Shown piece after piece: positions 27,002 to 37,118 of a DNA stretch of 64,000 nucleotides. Made by a program: the position numbers and the translations under genes. Position 1 is the stretch's first letter. Each line of letters begins with the position of its first letter. This DNA comes from Olsenella uli. Its GTDB lineage: Bacteria > Actinomycetota > Coriobacteriia > Coriobacteriales > Atopobiaceae. Location of the stretch: NCBI RefSeq assembly GCF_901212655.1, contig NZ_CAAKON010000038.1, positions 1 to 64,000 on the forward strand, in the 5' to 3' direction. The notes under the pieces were generated by a model. That model had not been told where the DNA came from, made no database searches, and saw only the letters and a program-made list of their open reading frames with translations.

Positions 27002-27898
27002 TTAATTGCAGAGGTCCCAGAAGGTTACGGCGGTGGCGGCGGCTACGTTGAGGGAATCGACGTTGTGGGCCATGGGGATCTTGATGGTGAGGTCACAGGC
27101 CGAGATCGTCTCGTCCGCCAGCCCCTCGCCTTCGGTGCCAAAGACCATGGCGAGTTTCTCGATGTTCCTGAGCTCTGCCTCGCCGAGGGCGTAAGAGTCG
27201 TCTCTGAGGGCGAGCGCGGCGCACGCGAAGCCGCGCGCGCGTAGCAGGCCAAGGCCATCTGCGGAGTTGTCCGAGTTGGGCCACGCCTTGAATCTGCCCC
27301 AGGGCACCTGGAACACGGTTCCCATGCTGACGCGTACCGCTCGCCTCACGAGCGGGTCGCAGCAGGTGGGGGTGAGCAGCATCGCATCGACGTTGAGTGC
27401 GGCTGCGCTTCGCATGGCGGCGCCCACGTTCGTGGCGTCTGTCACGCCCTCGAGCACGGCGATTCTCCTGGCGTCCGGGAGTGCGGCGAGAACTTCCGCC
27501 GCCGAGCGCTCTCGGGGCCTCCGCATGGCGCAGAGTACGCCCCGTGTGACGTTGTAGCCAACGAGCTTGGTGATCTCGTCGTGGGGGAGCACGTAAACGC
27601 TTGGCGCCTGGCTCGCGTCTGAGACCTCGAGGTGCCCGGCACGCATGGCAACGTCGGCGCCCGTATCGAGTTTGCCGAGGGCCTCTATGAGCTCGGCCTG
27701 GCTTTCGAGCTGGCGCTCCTCCAGCAACATCGAAAGCGGCGAGAGACCCGAGTTGAGGGCCACGCGCACGACTTTCTCCGATTCCGCAACAAGCACGCCG
27801 GCATCGGGTTCCAGGCGGCTCCTGAGTTGCCGGTCCGTGAGGCCGCGATACGGCAGCAGACGCTCGTCATCCGCTGATTCGACGTGCACGATGGCCAT
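27002..27898 (-). CDS. SpoU/TrmH-family RNA 2'-O-methyltransferase
   Basis: 298-residue SPOUT methyltransferase. The N-terminal substrate domain (about 1-100) is followed by the SPOUT domain with VLEGVTDATNVGAAMRSAAAL (motif 1, NxGxxxR). Later come VFGTEGEGL (motif 2, E at the SAM knot) and IPMAHNVDSLNVAAATAV (motif 3). ATG at 27898 follows GGAGG by 4-5 nt; a TTG further upstream is less likely. Targets of this subgroup are rRNA or tRNA ribose; the exact site cannot be assigned. Confidence 0.9.
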   Translation of the reverse strand: MAIVHVESADDERLLPYRGLTDRQLRSRLEPDAGVLVAESEKVVRVALNSGLSPLSMLLEERQLESQAELIEALGKLDTGADVAMRAGHLEVSDASQAPSVYVLPHDEITKLVGYNVTRGVLCAMRRPRERSAAEVLAALPDARRIAVLEGVTDATNVGAAMRSAAALNVDAMLLTPTCCDPLVRRAVRVSMGTVFQVPWGRFKAWPNSDNSADGLGLLRARGFACAALALRDDSYALGEAELRNIEKLAMVFGTEGEGLADETISACDLTIKIPMAHNVDSLNVAAATAVTFWDLCN

Positions 27899-27996
27899 GT
27901 GTCCTCCAAGCCTTGTCAAGATTTCGTCAGCCCAATGCTTCGGTTCTTACGCTGGTCGAGTTCCTGTGTTCTAAATGACCCGTTAGCGGTACCATA

Positions 27997-28016
27997 GCCC
28001 AATGCGCACATTGGGC
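27997..28016 (+). promoter_or_regulatory. Palindrome upstream of the L,D-transpeptidase gene
   Basis: GCCCAATG (27997-28004) and CATTGGGC (28009-28016) form a perfect 8-bp dyad with a 4-nt spacer, 47 bp before the start codon. A partial copy (GCCCAATGC) occurs at about 27930. It could be an operator or a small 5' UTR hairpin. Confidence 0.4.
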
Positions 28017-28062
28017 CTGGTCGTCCGCCTACGCATCAGGTCATTAACATAGGAGAATCGCA

Positions 28063-29580
28063 GTGACCGAACGCAAATCACCAGCTACGGGAGCCCGTCA
28101 TTACGCGCCCGTCCAGAGCCGTCGCGCTACCCATCGTGAGGAGACCCACGGCGGCAAGCTTGTTGCCGTTGTCATCGTGAGCATCGTCGTGGTGCTCGGG
28201 CTCGTCTATGGGGCTGGCGTTGTTGCCTTTAACTTCCTCTTCATGCCCAACACGACGCTTGACGGCCAGAATGTGTCCTGGAAGCTCGCGAGCACTGTGA
28301 GCTCTTCCTATGCCGCGAAGGTTGGCACGTACCAGGCCCAGGTGAGCGTCGGAGGCCTCAACTTCGCCGTTCGCGCTTCTGACATTGGCCTCACGTTCGA
28401 CGAGGCCAGGTACGAGAAGGGTACCATCGGCCAGCAGAGCTCTTGGGAGTGGCCGCTGCGCATCATCGGCTCCCACGAGCTTACGGCCCAGAGCGGCGCC
28501 ACCTTTGATGCCGACAAGCTGCGTACGCTCATTGAGGACCAGGTCAACACATACAACGAGACGGCCCAGCAGCCCACGAACGCCACGTTCGCGTTCAACA
28601 AGGACACGCAGTCTTACGCCGTCGTTCCCGAGAAGGCTGGCACTGCGCTTGAGGTAGACCCCGTTGTTTCTGCGGTGAGCGCAGCGATGGAGGGCCTTCC
28701 TGCGCGCATCACCGTTGACGAGTCCACGGCGCTTGTGCAGCCCTCCGTCAGGCAGGATGACGCGAACCTCGCTTTGGCGGTCGACAACGCGAATCGCTTC
28801 CTCACCGCTGACATTCCGCTTACCCTTGGTGGCCAGCCTGCCGGTCAGGTGACCCGCGAGCAGATCTCTGGCTGGATCGTTCTCGGTGACGACCTGAATG
28901 CCACGCTGGACCAGGACAAGCTTGCGGACTGGGTTGCCAAGAACATCGGATACAAGTTTGATACCATCAACACCACCCGCACGTACACGCGTCCCGATGG
29001 CAAGCAGGTCACGGTTGCCAACTCCGGCAAGAACAACTATGGCTGGATTACTGATGAGGCAAAGCTCTGCTCTGATCTCACGGCCGCAATCGAAAGCGGT
29101 TCCACCGCATCGCTCGAGATTCCTACGAAGCAGAAGGCCCAAAGCGTTCCTGACGCGGGCGGCAAGGACTGGGGCAATCGCTTCATCGACGTTGACGTGA
29201 CGGAGCAGCACGTCCGTATGTATGACGACAGCGGCGCCCTCGTCTGGGAGAGTGACTGCGTTACGGGCAACTCCTCCAAGGGCTATGACACTCCGCAAGG
29301 CGTCTATCGGCTCAACGACTACCGCGCGAACGGCAACGTGGAGCTTCGCGGCAAGATTGACCCTGCCACCAACGAGCCCGAGTACATCAGTCACGTTGAG
29401 TATTGGATGCCTTTCATCGGCAACTCCTGGGCCTTCCACGACGCGGATTGGCGCAGTTCCTTTGGTGGCGCCATCTACCAGACCAATGGTAGCCACGGCT
29501 GCATCAACCTCCCGCCTGCCAAGGCCGCGGAGCTCTTCAACCTCTGCAAGGTCGGCGACGTGGTTATCGTTCACGCGTAG
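28063..29580 (+). CDS. L,D-transpeptidase (YkuD domain) with peptidoglycan-binding region
   Basis: 505-residue membrane-anchored cell-wall enzyme. One N-terminal membrane helix (about 34-58) is followed by extracytoplasmic repeats of the PG_binding_4 type (about 75-320). The C-terminal YkuD domain (about 375-505) has the active-site motif SHGCINLP with H478 and C480. It forms 3-3 crosslinks or attaches proteins to peptidoglycan. GTG start at 28063 after AGGAGAAT. A monocistronic unit ending at a strong hairpin; a small palindrome lies upstream. Confidence 0.92.
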   Translation: MTERKSPATGARHYAPVQSRRATHREETHGGKLVAVVIVSIVVVLGLVYGAGVVAFNFLFMPNTTLDGQNVSWKLASTVSSSYAAKVGTYQAQVSVGGLNFAVRASDIGLTFDEARYEKGTIGQQSSWEWPLRIIGSHELTAQSGATFDADKLRTLIEDQVNTYNETAQQPTNATFAFNKDTQSYAVVPEKAGTALEVDPVVSAVSAAMEGLPARITVDESTALVQPSVRQDDANLALAVDNANRFLTADIPLTLGGQPAGQVTREQISGWIVLGDDLNATLDQDKLADWVAKNIGYKFDTINTTRTYTRPDGKQVTVANSGKNNYGWITDEAKLCSDLTAAIESGSTASLEIPTKQKAQSVPDAGGKDWGNRFIDVDVTEQHVRMYDDSGALVWESDCVTGNSSKGYDTPQGVYRLNDYRANGNVELRGKIDPATNEPEYISHVEYWMPFIGNSWAFHDADWRSSFGGAIYQTNGSHGCINLPPAKAAELFNLCKVGDVVIVHA

Positions 29581-29632
29581 CGAGCTGGGTGCGGTCGACG
29601 GCCGCGGGCTCGTCGAGAAACTATGTGAGCAT

Positions 29633-29674
29633 TCAGCAGAAGGGCTCAGGCGTAAGCCTGAGCCCTTCTGCTGA
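29633..29674. terminator. Bidirectional terminator between the L,D-transpeptidase gene and ftsH
   Basis: A perfect 19-bp stem: left arm 29633-29651, loop GTAA, right arm 29656-29674. It lies between convergent genes, 52 bp after the L,D-transpeptidase stop and 54 bp from the ftsH stop. The U-tract is weak on both sides. Confidence 0.75.
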
Positions 29675-29727
29675 CGTGACTCTGTTTCACGGCCGGCTCC
29701 AGCGGCCAGCCCTTTAGGTCAGAAGCG

Positions 29728-31626
29728 CTACTCCGAATCCACCGTCGGCAGCTTTGGCGCGAAGCCGTCGTCACGGGTAAACATGTTCATGAACTCTTCT
29801 CCCGTGATCGTCTCCTTCTTCTGCAGGTAGTGCGCAATCTCGTGCAGCTTGAAACGGTGGGCCGTGAGGATGTCGACGGCCGTCTGGTGCCCCTCGCTCA
29901 CGAGGCGCTCTACCTCGGCGTCTATTTCTCGAGCCGTGCCCTCGGAGCACGTAAGCTCGGCGCCGCCGCCAAGGTACTTGTTGCGCTGTTGGCCCAGGGC
30001 AACCATGCCAAACTTGTCCGACATGCCGTACTGCGTCACCATGGCGCGCGCGATCTGCGTGGCCTTCTCGATGTCGTTGGAGGCGCCGGTGGTCATCTCG
30101 CCAAAGATGAGCTCCTCGGCTGCGCGGCCGCCACAGAGCGTGGCAATCTTCTGCTTGGCCTCGTTGCGCGTGGTGAGGAAGTGCTCGTCCTCCTCAACCT
30201 GCATAGTGAAGCCGAGGGCACCCGAGGTGCGCGGCACGATGGTGATCTTCGTGACGGGAGCGGTGCCCTTCTGGGCTGCGGCAACAATGGCGTGGCCGGT
30301 CTCGTGGTAGGCCACGACCTCCTTCTCATGTTCTGAGAGGACCGTGGACTTCTTCTTCTCGCCGGCGATGACCACGTCGACGCTCTCGAGCAGGTCCTCC
30401 TGCGTCACGCGCTTGCGGCCATTGCGGACGGCCCTGAGCGCGGCCTCGTTGATGATGTTCGCGAGGTCGGCACCGGAGGCGCCCGGCGTGGACTTGGCGA
30501 CCACCTGCAGGTCGATGCCTGGCTCCATCTTCACGTCGTCGGCGTGAATCTTGAGGATTGCCTCTCGACCGGCGAGGTCGGGAAGCTCAACCGGAATGCG
30601 TCGGTCGAAGCGTCCCGGTCGCAGAAGTGCCGGGTCGAGCGTCTCGGGGCGGTTGGTGGCCGCGAGCACCACGATGCCCTTGTGGTTGTCGAAGCCGTCC
30701 ATCTCTGAGAGCAGCTGGTTGAGCGTCTGCTCGCGCTCGTCGTTAGAGTTGAGCGACATGTCGCGCTTCTTGCCCACGGCGTCGATCTCGTCGATGAAGA
30801 CGATGCAGGGGGCCTTCTCGTTGGCCTGCTTGAAGAGGTCGCGCACCTTGGCGGCGCCACGGCCCACGAACATCTCCACGAACTCGGAGCCCGAGATCTG
30901 GAAGAAGGGGACGCCGGCCTCGCCGGCCACGGCCTTGGCCATGAGGGTCTTGCCGGTTCCCGGAGGGCCCACGAGCAGGGCGCCGCGCGGGCAGCGGGCA
31001 CCGATCTCGTTGTACTTCTCGGGCTTCTTGAGGAAGCTCACGATTTCCTTGAGGGACTCCTTGGCCTCGTCCTGGCCGGCAACGTCCTTGAACGTGACGC
31101 CGGTGTCCTCGCCCTTGACCTCCTTGGCGCTGGACTTGCCGAGACCGCCGCCCATGCCGCCAAAGCCAGAGCCAAAGCTCATGGACGGGCCGTCGTCACC
31201 CATCATCTTCTTCATGCGGCGGTTGAGCCACCAGCCGCCGAGGATGGCAATCAGGATGGGCAGGCCATAGACAAGCAGCATGTAGGTCCAGATGCCTGAG
31301 CTGCCGTCTTCGATCTTGCCGTCGAGGTTTACGCCGTGCTCGAGCATCTTCTGCACGAGCGACGAGGTGTCGCCGGAGATGGCAGTGGTGCGATATGTGA
31401 CGTTCTGCTCGTCCTTGAGGGTGAACGTGATGCGTCCGGAGCTCTGGTCGAGCGTGGCGACGTTCACCTTGTCCTCATCCACCATCGTGTTGAGCTCGGT
31501 GTACGAGACGTCCTTCACCGTCGCACGCTGGATGCTCGGGTACACCACCGAGTTCAGTGCGACGATGGCCGCGATCGCGATGATCGCGTACATGATCATC
31601 GATTGTCGCTTCTTCTTGTTGTCCAT
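29728..31626 (-). CDS. ftsH: ATP-dependent zinc metalloprotease FtsH
   Basis: 632-residue membrane AAA+ protease that degrades unassembled membrane proteins. Two TM helices (about 10-30 and 113-133) enclose an extracytoplasmic domain. A Gly/Met-rich linker follows, then the AAA module with Walker A GPPGTGKT (220-227), Walker B IVFIDEID (275-282) and arginine fingers in LRPGRFDRR. Zinc-binding HETGH lies at 441-445. The ATG follows AAGGAAA. Divergent from nothing: fbp lies upstream on the same strand, 90 bp away. Confidence 0.96.
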   Translation of the reverse strand: MDNKKKRQSMIMYAIIAIAAIVALNSVVYPSIQRATVKDVSYTELNTMVDEDKVNVATLDQSSGRITFTLKDEQNVTYRTTAISGDTSSLVQKMLEHGVNLDGKIEDGSSGIWTYMLLVYGLPILIAILGGWWLNRRMKKMMGDDGPSMSFGSGFGGMGGGLGKSSAKEVKGEDTGVTFKDVAGQDEAKESLKEIVSFLKKPEKYNEIGARCPRGALLVGPPGTGKTLMAKAVAGEAGVPFFQISGSEFVEMFVGRGAAKVRDLFKQANEKAPCIVFIDEIDAVGKKRDMSLNSNDEREQTLNQLLSEMDGFDNHKGIVVLAATNRPETLDPALLRPGRFDRRIPVELPDLAGREAILKIHADDVKMEPGIDLQVVAKSTPGASGADLANIINEAALRAVRNGRKRVTQEDLLESVDVVIAGEKKKSTVLSEHEKEVVAYHETGHAIVAAAQKGTAPVTKITIVPRTSGALGFTMQVEEDEHFLTTRNEAKQKIATLCGGRAAEELIFGEMTTGASNDIEKATQIARAMVTQYGMSDKFGMVALGQQRNKYLGGGAELTCSEGTAREIDAEVERLVSEGHQTAVDILTAHRFKLHEIAHYLQKKETITGEEFMNMFTRDDGFAPKLPTVDSE

Positions 31627-31716
31627 GCCGTTTCCTTGCGTCGGGTATCAGTGCTTGCAGCAAGTGCTTGAACGTAGATACCCAAGTTGCTGGGATTATG
31701 TCAGGCCGTTGTGCGT

Positions 31717-33639
31717 CTACGCCGTCTTTCCGCGCTCGGGGAGCTCGCCGGACCGGTACGCGTCGAGAAGCGCCGTGAGCTCGTCGATCTGCTTGCGGAT
31801 GTGGGCACCGGTGTCGGTGTCGGCAACCATGTAGGGACGCGGGTTCACCTCGAGCTGGTCGTCGTCGGAGTAGATGTCGCCGCGGTCTGCCACCACGTCG
31901 CCGATGGCGTCGTAGGGGCGGTGGGCCTTGATGCGCATGCCGTGCGCGTCAACGATGAGGGTGTAGCCCGCGATGCCCGTCTTGGAGTGGTAGGCGCGGC
32001 AGAACCCGCCGTCAATCACGAGGCGCTTGCCGCCGCCGCGGATGGGGCTCTCGCCGTTGCTGCTCGCCACCGGCGTGTGCCCGTTGATGATGTGGCAGCC
32101 GGGACCGTAGAGCCCAAACTCCGCAAGCACGTGGTCGCAGACCTCGGGGCGGTTCGTGAGATCGAAGTAGGGGTCCTGCTCTTCGACCCAGGTGCTCTTG
32201 TCGGCAACGAACGTGCGCTCGAAGGTCTTGATGTTGCGGCCGGAGAGGGGAGAGCTCAGGCCGCACCACAGGTACCACATCCAGTCCAGCAGGCCCTCGG
32301 AGCGCTCGTGCCAGGCGCGGCGGGCCAGGCGGTCGCAGGCGTCCAGGTAGGCGCGTCCGGCCAGATGCCGGTTCTCGCCCATGCGCACCGGGCGGAAGCT
32401 GCCGTCCTCGCGCATGGGTATGCATCCGTGGAACAGCAGATTGCCGTTGTAGGCGAGGTACATCGATCCCTGCTCGTAGAGGAAGGTCACATGGCGCTGC
32501 AGGCGGCGGCTGTTGGTGAAGCTGTCCACGAGGCTGTCCATGACGTGGCGCTCGGCGGGCGTGAGCTCGTAGGGATGGTCGTGGTCGAGCGTGGGGAGGT
32601 CCTTGGTCGTCAGGTCGTAGTCCTTGCCGTTGATGTTGACCTTGCCGTGCTCGCCGTGGCTGAGGTCTATGCGCTCGAGCAGAAGGCGATTCGCCATGTC
32701 GAACTCGGGGTGGCGCATGATGAGCCGGCCGTGGAGCTTGAACATGATGACGGAGATGGCCTTCTCGGCCGGCGAGAGCACGTCGCCCTTCTTGTACGTC
32801 TCCTCGGCAAAGAGTGCCAGCTCGCGCAGGGTGATTCCGTAGGAGCCCTCGAGGATGTTGAGGGTGTCGTAGTGGATGGCGTTGCGCACCACCGTGGCGA
32901 TGCAAGCCTCTGAGCCGGCGGCGGCGCCCATCCAGCAGATGTCGTGGTTGCCCCACTGGATGTCGAGGGAGTGGTATGCCATCAGGCGGTCCATGATGGC
33001 GTCCCCGTGGGGGCCGCGGTCATAGATGTCGCCCACCACGTGCAGGTGGTCCACGGCGAGGCGCTTGATGAGCGCCGAGAGCGAGCGGATGAAGTCACAG
33101 ACGCTGCCGGTCTCGAGGATGGACTCCACGATGCGCTCATGGTAGACGTGCCGGTCCGTCTGGGCACCGCCGCTTGCGTGGAGGAGCTCGTCGATGATGT
33201 AGGCGTAGGCCACGGGCATGGCCTTGCGCACCTTCGAGCGCGTGTAGGCGTCCGAGAGGAAGCGGGCGAGTTCGATGAGCTGCATGAGCGAGGTGCGGTA
33301 CCAGGTGGGCGTGTCCTGGTGGTTGGACTTCACGCGCTTGAGCTTCTCGTCCGGATAGTAGATGAGGGTGCAGAGCTCGGCCTGCTCGCCGGCGGTGAGC
33401 TTGTGACGGAAGACCGCCTTGACGCGCTCGCGGATGACGCCGGAGCAGTTGTTGATGATGTGGTCGAACTGCTGCGAGTCTCCGTGAACATCGGAGATGA
33501 AGTGCTCGGTTGCCTTGGGGAGGTTGAGAATCGCCTCAAGGTTGATAACCTCGGTGTAGACGGCCTGGCAGGTCGGGAACTTCTCTGACAGCAGCTCGAG
33601 ATACTTGGTCTGCTGCTCGTTTCTGAAGACGCTCGACAC
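31717..33639 (-). CDS. fbp: Class III fructose-1,6-bisphosphatase
   Basis: 640-residue gluconeogenic phosphatase (fructose-1,6-bisphosphate to fructose-6-phosphate) of the Firmicute-type class III. Metallophosphatase motifs are FISDVHGDSQQF near the N-terminus, VGDIYDRGPHGD and WGNHDICWMGA. The C-terminal part has INGHTPV and GGFCRAYH. I place the start at GTG 33639 behind GGGAGG, giving the family's usual length; the frame is open 64 codons further upstream, but those codons look non-coding. It has its own transcription unit opposite to ileS. Confidence 0.93.
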   Translation of the reverse strand: MSSVFRNEQQTKYLELLSEKFPTCQAVYTEVINLEAILNLPKATEHFISDVHGDSQQFDHIINNCSGVIRERVKAVFRHKLTAGEQAELCTLIYYPDEKLKRVKSNHQDTPTWYRTSLMQLIELARFLSDAYTRSKVRKAMPVAYAYIIDELLHASGGAQTDRHVYHERIVESILETGSVCDFIRSLSALIKRLAVDHLHVVGDIYDRGPHGDAIMDRLMAYHSLDIQWGNHDICWMGAAAGSEACIATVVRNAIHYDTLNILEGSYGITLRELALFAEETYKKGDVLSPAEKAISVIMFKLHGRLIMRHPEFDMANRLLLERIDLSHGEHGKVNINGKDYDLTTKDLPTLDHDHPYELTPAERHVMDSLVDSFTNSRRLQRHVTFLYEQGSMYLAYNGNLLFHGCIPMREDGSFRPVRMGENRHLAGRAYLDACDRLARRAWHERSEGLLDWMWYLWCGLSSPLSGRNIKTFERTFVADKSTWVEEQDPYFDLTNRPEVCDHVLAEFGLYGPGCHIINGHTPVASSNGESPIRGGGKRLVIDGGFCRAYHSKTGIAGYTLIVDAHGMRIKAHRPYDAIGDVVADRGDIYSDDDQLEVNPRPYMVADTDTGAHIRKQIDELTALLDAYRSGELPERGKTA

Positions 33640-33916
33640 GTTGGCCTCCCTGTGAGTATGCGGACAGCTGTCTTCGCATGTCTCAAGGGCATGCGTCTCG
33701 CCAGCTCTTCTTTTGGCCGCCCCCTGCGACCATGCCGCCGCGTGCGGCTTGTGAGAAAATCCTAGACCCGAGAGGGCCAAGTTAGCTGCGTGCGTTGCGT
33801 GGTCACAGATTGACCATGGGTTGATAGTCATCTACGGCCGTCTTCCGAGTGTTACGTGTTGCGCAATTGCGGGCGTTTGCGTCGCAGTTTGGCGGCGTTC
33901 GTGCTACCATGCCCAG

Positions 33917-34230
33917 GAAAGCTGTGATGGGGACGAGTAGCTCGGTCACTGCGGCAAGAGCGATGTGGGGATGGTGGAAGCCCACGGCCGCACCCAGGCG
34001 AACATCACCCCGGAGCCGTGGCCCGAACAGGGCTGGGGTGCTTGCGAGCCACGTCTCGCGAAAACCGCCAGCCGCCAGTAGGCGCCACCGGGATTGGTCG
34101 CCGTGACGGGCCAGCCGAGTAAGGCGGATCTCCGCTCGCTGGGTGGTTGAACGAGGATGTCTTGCGACCGTGTCACGCACGGCTGCTTTCAGGCGCTTCG
34201 TCCCAGCTGTGGGGACGGGCGCTTTTTTCG
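33917..34230 (+). promoter_or_regulatory. T-box leader controlling ileS-lspA
   Basis: The ileS leader has T-box features in order. Stem I begins with GATGGGGACGAGTAG (AG-bulge region), followed by GGTCACTGC and a distal loop ATGGTGGAAGCC. A probable specifier loop GAACATCAC contains the Ile codon ATC (34004-34006). The T-box bulge GGGTGGT at 34141-34147 contains UGGU, complementary to the ACCA end expected for uncharged tRNA-Ile (discriminator A). An intrinsic terminator follows at 34193-34228. This predicts transcription antitermination on isoleucine shortage. The specifier is placed by eye. Confidence 0.82.
34193..34228 (+). terminator. T-box terminator hairpin upstream of ileS
   Basis: GCGCTTCGTCCC (34193-34204) pairs with GGGACGGGCGC (34212-34222) with one bulge, then TTTTTT (34223-34228). 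It sits 79 bp before the ileS start and is the regulated terminator of the T-box. Confidence 0.85.
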
Positions 34231-34306
34231 TGCGCGGACGCTCCGCGCGAAGGCGCTCGGCACGAGGATGCGGGCGCAGGCTCGCGAAAGGAGCGGCACG
34301 GAGCCA

Positions 34307-37114
34307 ATGGCTAACGAGTACAAGAAGACGATGAACCTCCCCAAGACGAGCTTCCCCATGCGGGCAAGCCTCGCCACCAGGGAACCCGAGCGCCTCAAGG
34401 TCTGGCGCGAGAACAACGTCTATGAGCTGGCGCGCAAGAAGAACGAGGGCCACGACAAGTTCGTCCTGCACGACGGTCCCCCGTATGCGAACGGCCCCAT
34501 CCACGTGGGCCACGCCATGAACAAGATCTCCAAGGACATCATCAACCGCTACTGGATGATGCAGGGCAGAGATGTCCCGTACGTGCCCGGCTGGGACTGC
34601 CACGGCCAGCCCATCGAGCACAAGGTCGAGGAGAAGGTGGGCACCAAGAAGTTCAACGAGATGCCCACGGCCGAGATCCGCGAGATGTGCAACAAGTTCG
34701 CCGTCGAGAACATCGAGCTGCAGAAGGCGGGCTTCCGCAGGCTCGGCGTGCTTGGTGACTGGGACCACCCTTATCTCACGCTCTATCATCAGCACGACGC
34801 CGCCGACATCGAGGTCTTCAAGAAGATGTTCGATAAGGGCATGGTGTATCGCGGCCGTAAGCCCGTGCACTGGTGCAAGCACTGCCATACCGCCCTCGCC
34901 GAGGCCGAGATCGAGTACGGCGACGAGACGAGCCCGTCCATCTACGTGCGCTTCGAGCTCACGAGCAAGCCGGCCGGCCTCGAGTCCTTCGACGGTCCGG
35001 TGGACTTCGTGATCTGGACCACCACGCCCTGGACCATGCCGTCCGACCAGGCTGTCTCGCTCAAGCCCGAGGCCGACTACGTGGCCGTGGAGCACGACGG
35101 CCGTGCCGAGATCATGCTCGAGCACCTTGCGCCCAAGGTCTGCGAGATCGCGGGGTGGGACTACACGCCGGTCATGGTTGACGGTAAGCCCTACGTGGTG
35201 AAGGCCGAGACCTTCGACCACCTGCACTACAAGCAGCCGATCTTTGACGGCGTCGAGGGTGTGGCCCTGCTCGCCGACTACGTTGGCACAGAGGACGGTA
35301 CCGGTATCGTCCACAACTCGCCCGGCCACGGCGTCGACGACTACTACGTCTGCGCCGCCGAGGGCATGGACATCTGCATGCCGGTCGACGACGACGGTAA
35401 GTTCTACGTTGGCGACGAGTTTGGCAAGGGCGGCCCGTTCTCCGGCATGGACACCGACGAGGCCAACCCCAAGATCATCCAGTTCCTCCGCGATAAGGGC
35501 ACCCTTGTGGCCGAGGTCAAGATCACGCACAGCTACCCGCACTGCTGGCGCTGCCACCAGCCGGTCCTGTTCCGTGCCACCAACCAGTGGTTTGTCTCCA
35601 TGGACAAGACGAACCTGCGCGGCGAGGCGCTCGACGCCATCGAGCACAAGGTCGCCTGGTACCCCGAGCGTGCGAGCAAGCGCATCCACGCCATGGTGGA
35701 GGGGCGTCCTGACTGGTGCATCTCCCGCCAGCGCAACTGGGGCGTGCCCATTCCGAGTTACACCTGCGAGGACTGCGGCGAGACGGTCATGAACGACGCC
35801 ACGCTCGACGCCGTCATCAAGCTCTTCCACGAGAAGGGCTCCGACGCCTGGTTCACCGACAAGCCCGAGGATTACCTGGGCGACGCCTGCGTGTGCCCCA
35901 AGTGCGGTGGCCATCACCTCAAGGCCGACAAGGACATCCTCGACGTGTGGTGGGACTCCGGCGTCTCCTGGAAGGCCGTCTGCGAGTTCCGCGACGAGCT
36001 CCACTACCCGGCCGACATGTACCTCGAGGGATCCGACCAGCACCGCGGCTGGTTCCAGAGCTCGCTTCTGACCTCCGTTGGCGCCAACGACATCCCGCCC
36101 TACAAGGCGGTCGTCTCCCAGGGCTTCACGCTCGACGGCCAGGGCCGCAAGATGTCCAAGTCGCTCGGCAACGTCATCGACCCGAACAAGGTCTGCGACG
36201 AGATGGGGGCCGACATCCTGCGCCTCTGGGTGGCTTCCACGGACACGTCCAACGACGTGGCCATCGACCACGAGATCCTCGCACGCACCTCTGACGCCTA
36301 CCGACGCTTCCGCAACACCTTCCGCTTCCTGCTGGGCGAGCTCGAGGACCAGTTCGACCCCGAGCGCGACCTCGTGCCGGTTGCGGAGATGGAGCCGTAC
36401 GACCTGCTCGTGCTCGCGCGCGCCTGCGACATGCACGACAAGGTGTCCGAGGCCTACGCCGGCTACCGCTTCTACCAGGTCTATCGTGCGCTCTATGACT
36501 TCGTGGTGACGGAGCTCTCCAACGGCTACCTCAACGCCACCAAGGATCGCATGTACTGCGAGGCCAAGGACTCCAAGGCCCGCAAGAGCGCCCAGACCTG
36601 CTGGTACTACCTGCTCGAGATGCTGCTCCGCGACCTCCAGCCGATCCTGTCCTTCACCACGGACGAGGTCATGGCACACCTGCCCGAGAGCGCCCGCGAC
36701 GGCCAGACCTTCGCTGCGCTGCTCGACTGGTGGAAGAGCCCGCTTGCCAAGGACCAGGTGGCGAAGCTCCTGCCGACCTACAACGCCATGCTCGAGGCGC
36801 GCGGCGCGTTTACGAAGGCTTACGAGGAGGCGCTTGGCACCGAGACAATCAGCGAGAAGACCACGCAGGCCGCCCGTTGCGTCCTGACGTTGCCGAGCGA
36901 CGCCTACGAGCTGCTCGCCAACGACGCCGACCTGCTTGCCGAGGCGCTCGTGTGCTCCGCCGTCGAGGTTCGCGAGGGTGACGAGCTTGCGGCCGAGGTG
37001 CTGCCGGCCGAGGGCGAGAAGTGCCCGCGCTGCTGGTATTGGCGCGGCCTTGGCGCCGATGGCCTCTGCCCGCGCTGCCACGAGGCCGTAGCGGCCTGTG
37101 GCTGTGAGGAGTAG
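34307..37114 (+). CDS. ileS: Isoleucyl-tRNA synthetase
   Basis: 935-residue class I synthetase charging tRNA-Ile. HIGH motif as HVGH (66-69), KMSKS at 615-619. The editing CP1 domain lies between (about 180-400). The C-terminal zinc motif has CPRCWYW followed by CPRCHEAVAACGC. ATG at 34307 begins MANEYKKTMNLPKTSFPMR, a standard IleRS N-terminus. Controlled by a T-box leader; followed directly by lspA. Confidence 0.96.
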   Translation: MANEYKKTMNLPKTSFPMRASLATREPERLKVWRENNVYELARKKNEGHDKFVLHDGPPYANGPIHVGHAMNKISKDIINRYWMMQGRDVPYVPGWDCHGQPIEHKVEEKVGTKKFNEMPTAEIREMCNKFAVENIELQKAGFRRLGVLGDWDHPYLTLYHQHDAADIEVFKKMFDKGMVYRGRKPVHWCKHCHTALAEAEIEYGDETSPSIYVRFELTSKPAGLESFDGPVDFVIWTTTPWTMPSDQAVSLKPEADYVAVEHDGRAEIMLEHLAPKVCEIAGWDYTPVMVDGKPYVVKAETFDHLHYKQPIFDGVEGVALLADYVGTEDGTGIVHNSPGHGVDDYYVCAAEGMDICMPVDDDGKFYVGDEFGKGGPFSGMDTDEANPKIIQFLRDKGTLVAEVKITHSYPHCWRCHQPVLFRATNQWFVSMDKTNLRGEALDAIEHKVAWYPERASKRIHAMVEGRPDWCISRQRNWGVPIPSYTCEDCGETVMNDATLDAVIKLFHEKGSDAWFTDKPEDYLGDACVCPKCGGHHLKADKDILDVWWDSGVSWKAVCEFRDELHYPADMYLEGSDQHRGWFQSSLLTSVGANDIPPYKAVVSQGFTLDGQGRKMSKSLGNVIDPNKVCDEMGADILRLWVASTDTSNDVAIDHEILARTSDAYRRFRNTFRFLLGELEDQFDPERDLVPVAEMEPYDLLVLARACDMHDKVSEAYAGYRFYQVYRALYDFVVTELSNGYLNATKDRMYCEAKDSKARKSAQTCWYYLLEMLLRDLQPILSFTTDEVMAHLPESARDGQTFAALLDWWKSPLAKDQVAKLLPTYNAMLEARGAFTKAYEEALGTETISEKTTQAARCVLTLPSDAYELLANDADLLAEALVCSAVEVREGDELAAEVLPAEGEKCPRCWYWRGLGADGLCPRCHEAVAACGCEE

Positions 37115-37118
37115 TGCC

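Noticed and set aside
31627..31716. Cell-division gene tilS or hpt upstream of ftsH, as in Bacillus
   Set aside because: The gene upstream of ftsH on the minus strand is fbp, and the 90-bp gap encodes nothing.
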